Shown here: positions 60,626 through 64,000 of the stretch, one piece after another | Layout of the letters: every line of letters begins with the position of its first letter | Position numbering within the stretch: position 1 is the stretch's first letter | Assembly: GCF_030252425.1 (NCBI RefSeq) | Contig: NZ_CP126995.1 | Span: forward strand, 62,001-126,000 | DNA length: 64,000 nucleotides | Source: Acidisoma sp. PAMC 29798 | GTDB lineage: Bacteria > Pseudomonadota > Alphaproteobacteria > Acetobacterales > Acetobacteraceae | Direction of reading: 5' to 3' | The notes under the pieces: model-generated | What the model was told of the DNA's origin: nothing | The model's input: only the letters and a program-made list of their open reading frames with translations | Databases searched by the model: none | Made by a program: the position numbers and the translations under genes

Positions 60626-62616
60626 TCGCAAAGGTGTCCCGCAGGGTTGCAGGCGGTAGCTTCGGCCGTCTAGCGGCCTACGTGTCTGACCTGAAGAAGA
60701 TTGGAGACCTCCGCGATTGGCGCAAAACCGCCGACTACATTCTGGACAAGAAGGGTGGTGGCGAGCGTGTAGAGGCAATCCGCGTCACGAATTGCCACTA
60801 CGAGGAGCCCGGCATGGCGCTTGCGGAGATCGCCCGCACCCAGGAATGCAACACGACCTCGAAGACTGATAAGACCTACCATCTGATTGTGAGCTTCCCG
60901 CCCGGCGAGACGCCGACACCGGCGCAACTCCACGACATCGAGGACAAGCTTTGCGAGGCGATCGGGCTGGCGGACCACCAGCGCATTTCCGCGGTCCATA
61001 ACGACCGCGATCATTTCCACTTCCACGTCGCCATCAACAAGGTTCATCCGCAGAGCTTCAGGACCGTCACACCGTATTTCGATCAGCCTCGGCTACAGGC
61101 GGCGTGCATCGAACTTGAGAAGAAACACGGCCTGACGCCGACGAACCACCAAATGCCGGATCGCAGTCAGTGGGCAGTGAAGGGCCGCGCGGAGGCGATG
61201 GAGCTGCATGGCAAGCAACAGAGCCTCATCCAGTGGGTGCGCGACGAGGCCGGCCCGGTGCTGCTGGCGGTGCAAGAGACCGGGCAGGGATGGCAGGACT
61301 TGCACCGCGCTGCCGCCACCTATGGGCTTGAAATCAAGCCGCGTGGCGCCGGCCTTATCATCGCGGTTGCTGGCGAGAAGTATGCGCGCGTGAAACCGTC
61401 CGAGATCGACCGGCGGCTATCCTTCGGCGCGCTGACCGAAAAATGGGGGGATTACCAGGCACCCAAAGGCCCGCAGCCGGCGCCGGAGAAGGCCTATCCG
61501 CGTGCGCCGTTACACACGCCCAGCCCGTCAACCGCGAGCCTGTTCCGTGACTTCCAGCGGGATCGCGAGCGTGCCCTTGCGGAGCGCAAGACCAGCCGTG
61601 AGACCACCCGCGCGACGGCAAGCGCCTGGCGCGCTGAAATGGCGGATTGGGCGGCCGAGCGCCGTGCCGCCATTAAGGCGATGCCATTCACGGCCGAGGG
61701 GCGCCGCGAGGCTTATGCGGCCTTGAAGCGCGAGAAGCAGCTTGTCATGGAGCGCGAGAAGGCGCGGCGCGCCGAGGAGCGCAAGCCCGCCGCCAACCGT
61801 GGCCTGCCCACCTGGCAGGGCTGGCTTCAGGAGCAGGCGGCGCGCGGCAACACGCTTGCGGCCGAAGTGCTGCGATCGACGGACCAGCGTCAGGCCGAGC
61901 TGGGGGCGGCGGTCCTCTCCGCCGAGAACGCCGACCAGGCGCGGCATGTCGTCTATCAGCACCTTCGCCCCGTCGTCGGAAAGGATGGCTCTATCACCTA
62001 TCGTGTCGCCGATGGTGGCCGGGTAACGGACCAGGCCCGCCAGGTGCGCGTTGATGAGGTCTCGGTCGCCGCGACCTTCCTTGCGCTCAGCTTGGCGGCC
62101 GACCGTTTTGGAGACCGGGCGCTTGTGGTTGGAGGAACCGACGCGTTCAAGACGCAGCTCGCGAACCTTGCCGCGATCGAAGGTATGAACGTCACCTTTG
62201 CAGACCCGGCGATGGAGGCGGAGCGGCAGCGCCAGGTGAGAGAGCACCAGGCGCGCCAGGCGGGCCGGCCGGCGGCTCCGCCCGCCACAGGGAAGACCCA
62301 GGCGGACCCCGAGCTTGCTGCCTTCATCGAGCGGCGTAACGACGCCCGCTCAAAAGTGTCGGAGATTCTGCCGCATCGAGCATGGGGGCCGTCTGATGCC
62401 GGCGAGGTGGTCTATCGCGGCCGGCGCCAACTCGGGGAGGGCCGTGAGGTGCTGTTGTTCGATCGAGACGGCGAAACGCTGGTCAAGAACGCCACACCGG
62501 CCCAGGCCGCGCGAGCGTCCACTATTCGGATCGGTGACGCCGTGGATGTGGATGCGCGCGGCCGACTGCATGAGCACCAGGTGCAGCCAGAAAAGGACCA
62601 GTGTCCGCAGCGCTGA
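60622..62616 (+). CDS. traI: MOBP-type relaxase (TraI-like)
   Basis: A 664-residue relaxase starting with TTG at 60622. By alignment with RP4 TraI (KYITDEQGK... RVTNC) the nucleophilic tyrosine is Tyr39 in ADYILDKKGGGERVEAIRVTNC (shown shorter: ADYILDKK). Motif III is HNDRDHFHFHVAINK with the metal-binding histidines (about 130-140). The C-terminal half is helical, with an LPD7-like segment from about 430. It should nick oriT and pilot the strand to the recipient. Confidence 0.92.
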   Translation: MIAKVSRRVAGGSFGRLAAYVSDLKKIGDLRDWRKTADYILDKKGGGERVEAIRVTNCHYEEPGMALAEIARTQECNTTSKTDKTYHLIVSFPPGETPTPAQLHDIEDKLCEAIGLADHQRISAVHNDRDHFHFHVAINKVHPQSFRTVTPYFDQPRLQAACIELEKKHGLTPTNHQMPDRSQWAVKGRAEAMELHGKQQSLIQWVRDEAGPVLLAVQETGQGWQDLHRAAATYGLEIKPRGAGLIIAVAGEKYARVKPSEIDRRLSFGALTEKWGDYQAPKGPQPAPEKAYPRAPLHTPSPSTASLFRDFQRDRERALAERKTSRETTRATASAWRAEMADWAAERRAAIKAMPFTAEGRREAYAALKREKQLVMEREKARRAEERKPAANRGLPTWQGWLQEQAARGNTLAAEVLRSTDQRQAELGAAVLSAENADQARHVVYQHLRPVVGKDGSITYRVADGGRVTDQARQVRVDEVSVAATFLALSLAADRFGDRALVVGGTDAFKTQLANLAAIEGMNVTFADPAMEAERQRQVREHQARQAGRPAAPPATGKTQADPELAAFIERRNDARSKVSEILPHRAWGPSDAGEVVYRGRRQLGEGREVLLFDRDGETLVKNATPAQAARASTIRIGDAVDVDARGRLHEHQVQPEKDQCPQR

Positions 62617-62804
62617 CGTCTAGCCAAGGGACGATTTGCGAACCGGAAGCGGCGGCGCGTCGTCGGACTACCATTACTTCAGCTCTTTTGATATGACGTA
62701 TGATATCTTCGCGCCAATCGACGGCCTAATGGTACGGGTCGCGCCGATCGCGCAGTTCGGCCGGGTATTTCGATACCCATCCGACAGTAACAGGGAGAGT
62801 TGAG
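62617..62804. other. Short intergenic before traG
   Basis: No gene recognised; AT-richer than its surroundings and likely carrying a promoter or translation signal for traG. Confidence 0.35.
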
Positions 62805-64000
62805 ATGGGCATTATGCCGAATATCCCCACGCTACCTGCCACGAAGAAGGGCAGCCCACGCCGCGCGCTGATCGGCATGGGCATTATGGGCGGCGGTGTT
62901 GCCGCCCTCAATTCCGCTGTTACTCAATTTGTGGCGTGGCGCTTGCACTACGACCCTGCCCTCGGGGTGCCCTGGTTCGCCCACTACTACGCGCCGTGGG
63001 CCTGGACTCAATGGGCACAAGCGCCATGGGCCGGCTCCGTTTCAAACACCTTTCAGCTCGCGGGCGCGGGCGTCATGGTCGTGATCGCCGGGGGAATCCT
63101 GATCGGCGTTCAGATTAGCGGATCGGCCCGGCGCCGGCCGCAGAAGATCGAGGGCCTTCACGGCACGGCTCGATGGATCACGACCGTAGAGGAGCTACGA
63201 GCGATAGGGTTCCTGCCGAAAGAAGGCGAGCAAGGGGCAGGCGTCTATATCGGCGCGTGGACGGACCCCAAGACCAAGATCACGCATTATCTTCGACACG
63301 ATGGACCGGAGCATATCGGCGCGATTGCACCGACCCGCAGCGGCAAGGGCGTGGGCCTGGTGCTGCCGACGCTGCTTTCGTATCCGCATTCCTGCGTCGT
63401 GAACGACATGAAGGGCGAGCTTTGGGGGCAGACTGCCGGGTGGCGGCAAGCGCATGCCAAAAACATCGTCATCAAGTTCGATCCGGCGGCAGCCGAGGGA
63501 AGCGGGAGCTTCAACCCGCTCAACGAAATTCGGCTCGATTCCATTCATGCCGTTGCAGACACGCAGAACCTCGTAACCATGATCGTGGACCCCGATGGTC
63601 GGGGTCTTAATGATCATTGGGCGAAGACATCACACGCGCTGCTGACGGGTCTCGTCCTGCATATCCTGCACACGACTTGGGAAAAGCGGGATTTGGGCAA
63701 GAAAGTTGAGGAAGCCACCCTCTATGATGTTTCCTTTTACCTGTCCGACCCCAATCGCGACGTGAAGATGCTTTACGAGGAGATGAAAAACACTCTTGCG
63801 GAGGTCAATAAAAACGACTCGCACCGCCCAAACATGAACAAAGCCAAGGAAGACGTGCTGAAGGACGCCCGCGCCGTCATCGCCGCCGCAGGCCGCGATA
63901 TGCTCAACAGGCCCGACAATGAGCGGGGCTCCGTTCTCTCGACAGCGATGTCGTTTCTGTCCCTTTATCGCGATCCGCTTGTTCGGAAAAATACGTCTCG
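62805..64000 (+). CDS. traG: VirD4/TraG-type coupling protein (runs off the right edge)
   Basis: The ATG at 62805 follows GGGAGAG and opens a frame to the window end (398 codons visible). Two N-terminal hydrophobic stretches (about 20-45 and 85-105) anchor it in the inner membrane; Walker A is APTRSGKGVGL (about 175-185), and SFNPLNEIRLDS and NDHWAKTSHALLTGLVLH follow as in VirD4/TraG ATPases. It connects the relaxosome to the type IV secretion channel. The Walker B region is not reached in all likelihood. Confidence 0.9.
   Translation, partial: MGIMPNIPTLPATKKGSPRRALIGMGIMGGGVAALNSAVTQFVAWRLHYDPALGVPWFAHYYAPWAWTQWAQAPWAGSVSNTFQLAGAGVMVVIAGGILIGVQISGSARRRPQKIEGLHGTARWITTVEELRAIGFLPKEGEQGAGVYIGAWTDPKTKITHYLRHDGPEHIGAIAPTRSGKGVGLVLPTLLSYPHSCVVNDMKGELWGQTAGWRQAHAKNIVIKFDPAAAEGSGSFNPLNEIRLDSIHAVADTQNLVTMIVDPDGRGLNDHWAKTSHALLTGLVLHILHTTWEKRDLGKKVEEATLYDVSFYLSDPNRDVKMLYEEMKNTLAEVNKNDSHRPNMNKAKEDVLKDARAVIAAAGRDMLNRPDNERGSVLSTAMSFLSLYRDPLVRKNTS

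Noticed and set aside
1-64000. tRNA, rRNA, riboswitch or CRISPR features
   Set aside because: Scanning by eye found no cloverleaf, rRNA core or regularly spaced repeats; a covariance-model search would be needed to be certain.

Overview
This 64 kb, GC-rich window looks like part of a large conjugative plasmid (or plasmid-like mobile element) of an alphaproteobacterium, most likely Rhodospirillales/Acetobacteraceae. The basis is protein resemblance only: RepAB-type partition proteins, a RepA_C-type initiator, IncP-like TraI/TraJ/TraK/TraL/TraM, a Hint-domain repeat protein, and ISL3, IS5, IS6, IS481, IS630, IS701 and IS66 sequences. I saw no rRNA, tRNA or CRISPR array.

Layout. 1-1.45 kb: broken ISL3 transposase running off the left edge. 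1.6-10.5 kb: catabolic island with a GntR regulator, a DHDPS-family enzyme and a three-part FAD/[2Fe-2S] dehydrogenase of the opine/D-hydroxyproline type on the minus strand, a divergent amino-acid-type ABC transporter, and a hydantoinase. 10.7-13.8 kb: intact ISL3, truncated IS5 and a dead integrase. 14.1-18.4 kb: LysR and TetR regulators with two NmrA-type reductases (one interrupted by a stop codon) and an MBL-fold hydrolase. 18.6-22.7 kb: a tightly coupled CocE-like hydrolase / arylsulfotransferase-like / lipoprotein operon with a divergent MarR gene. 23.1-25.7 kb: resolvase fragment, IS6-type element and a second, inverted copy of the broken ISL3. 26-28 kb: Hint-domain repeat protein with a small ORF in front. 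29.0-37.5 kb: a complete Nit1C-type gene cluster (nitrilase, radical SAM protein, N-acetyltransferase, AIR-synthase-like protein, glycosyltransferase, flavoprotein, two small conserved proteins) ending in an acyl-CoA-synthetase-like gene, with a MocR regulator gene upstream. 39.4-44.8 kb: membrane protein and a nest of damaged insertion sequences. 44.8-48.4 kb: MFS fragment, carboxymuconolactone-decarboxylase-like, SDR and cupin genes with a divergent LysR.

Backbone, 48.9-64 kb: a tyrosine recombinase / unknown / ScpA module beside a 24-bp palindrome; an iteron replicon with seven copies of one 15-bp motif around repA; convergent repA-repB type partition genes bracketed by two identical parS-like palindromes; a WGR protein; a Xre/RES toxin-antitoxin pair; then traM-traL-traK facing traJ-traI-traG across an oriT-like gap, in the order of the IncP Tra1 region. 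The last gene runs off the right edge.

The most notable points are the Nit1C cluster on an apparently mobile replicon with a candidate MocR operator, the recombinase-ScpA module with its palindrome, and the hybrid replicon joining an iteron initiator to RepAB-style partition without RepC.
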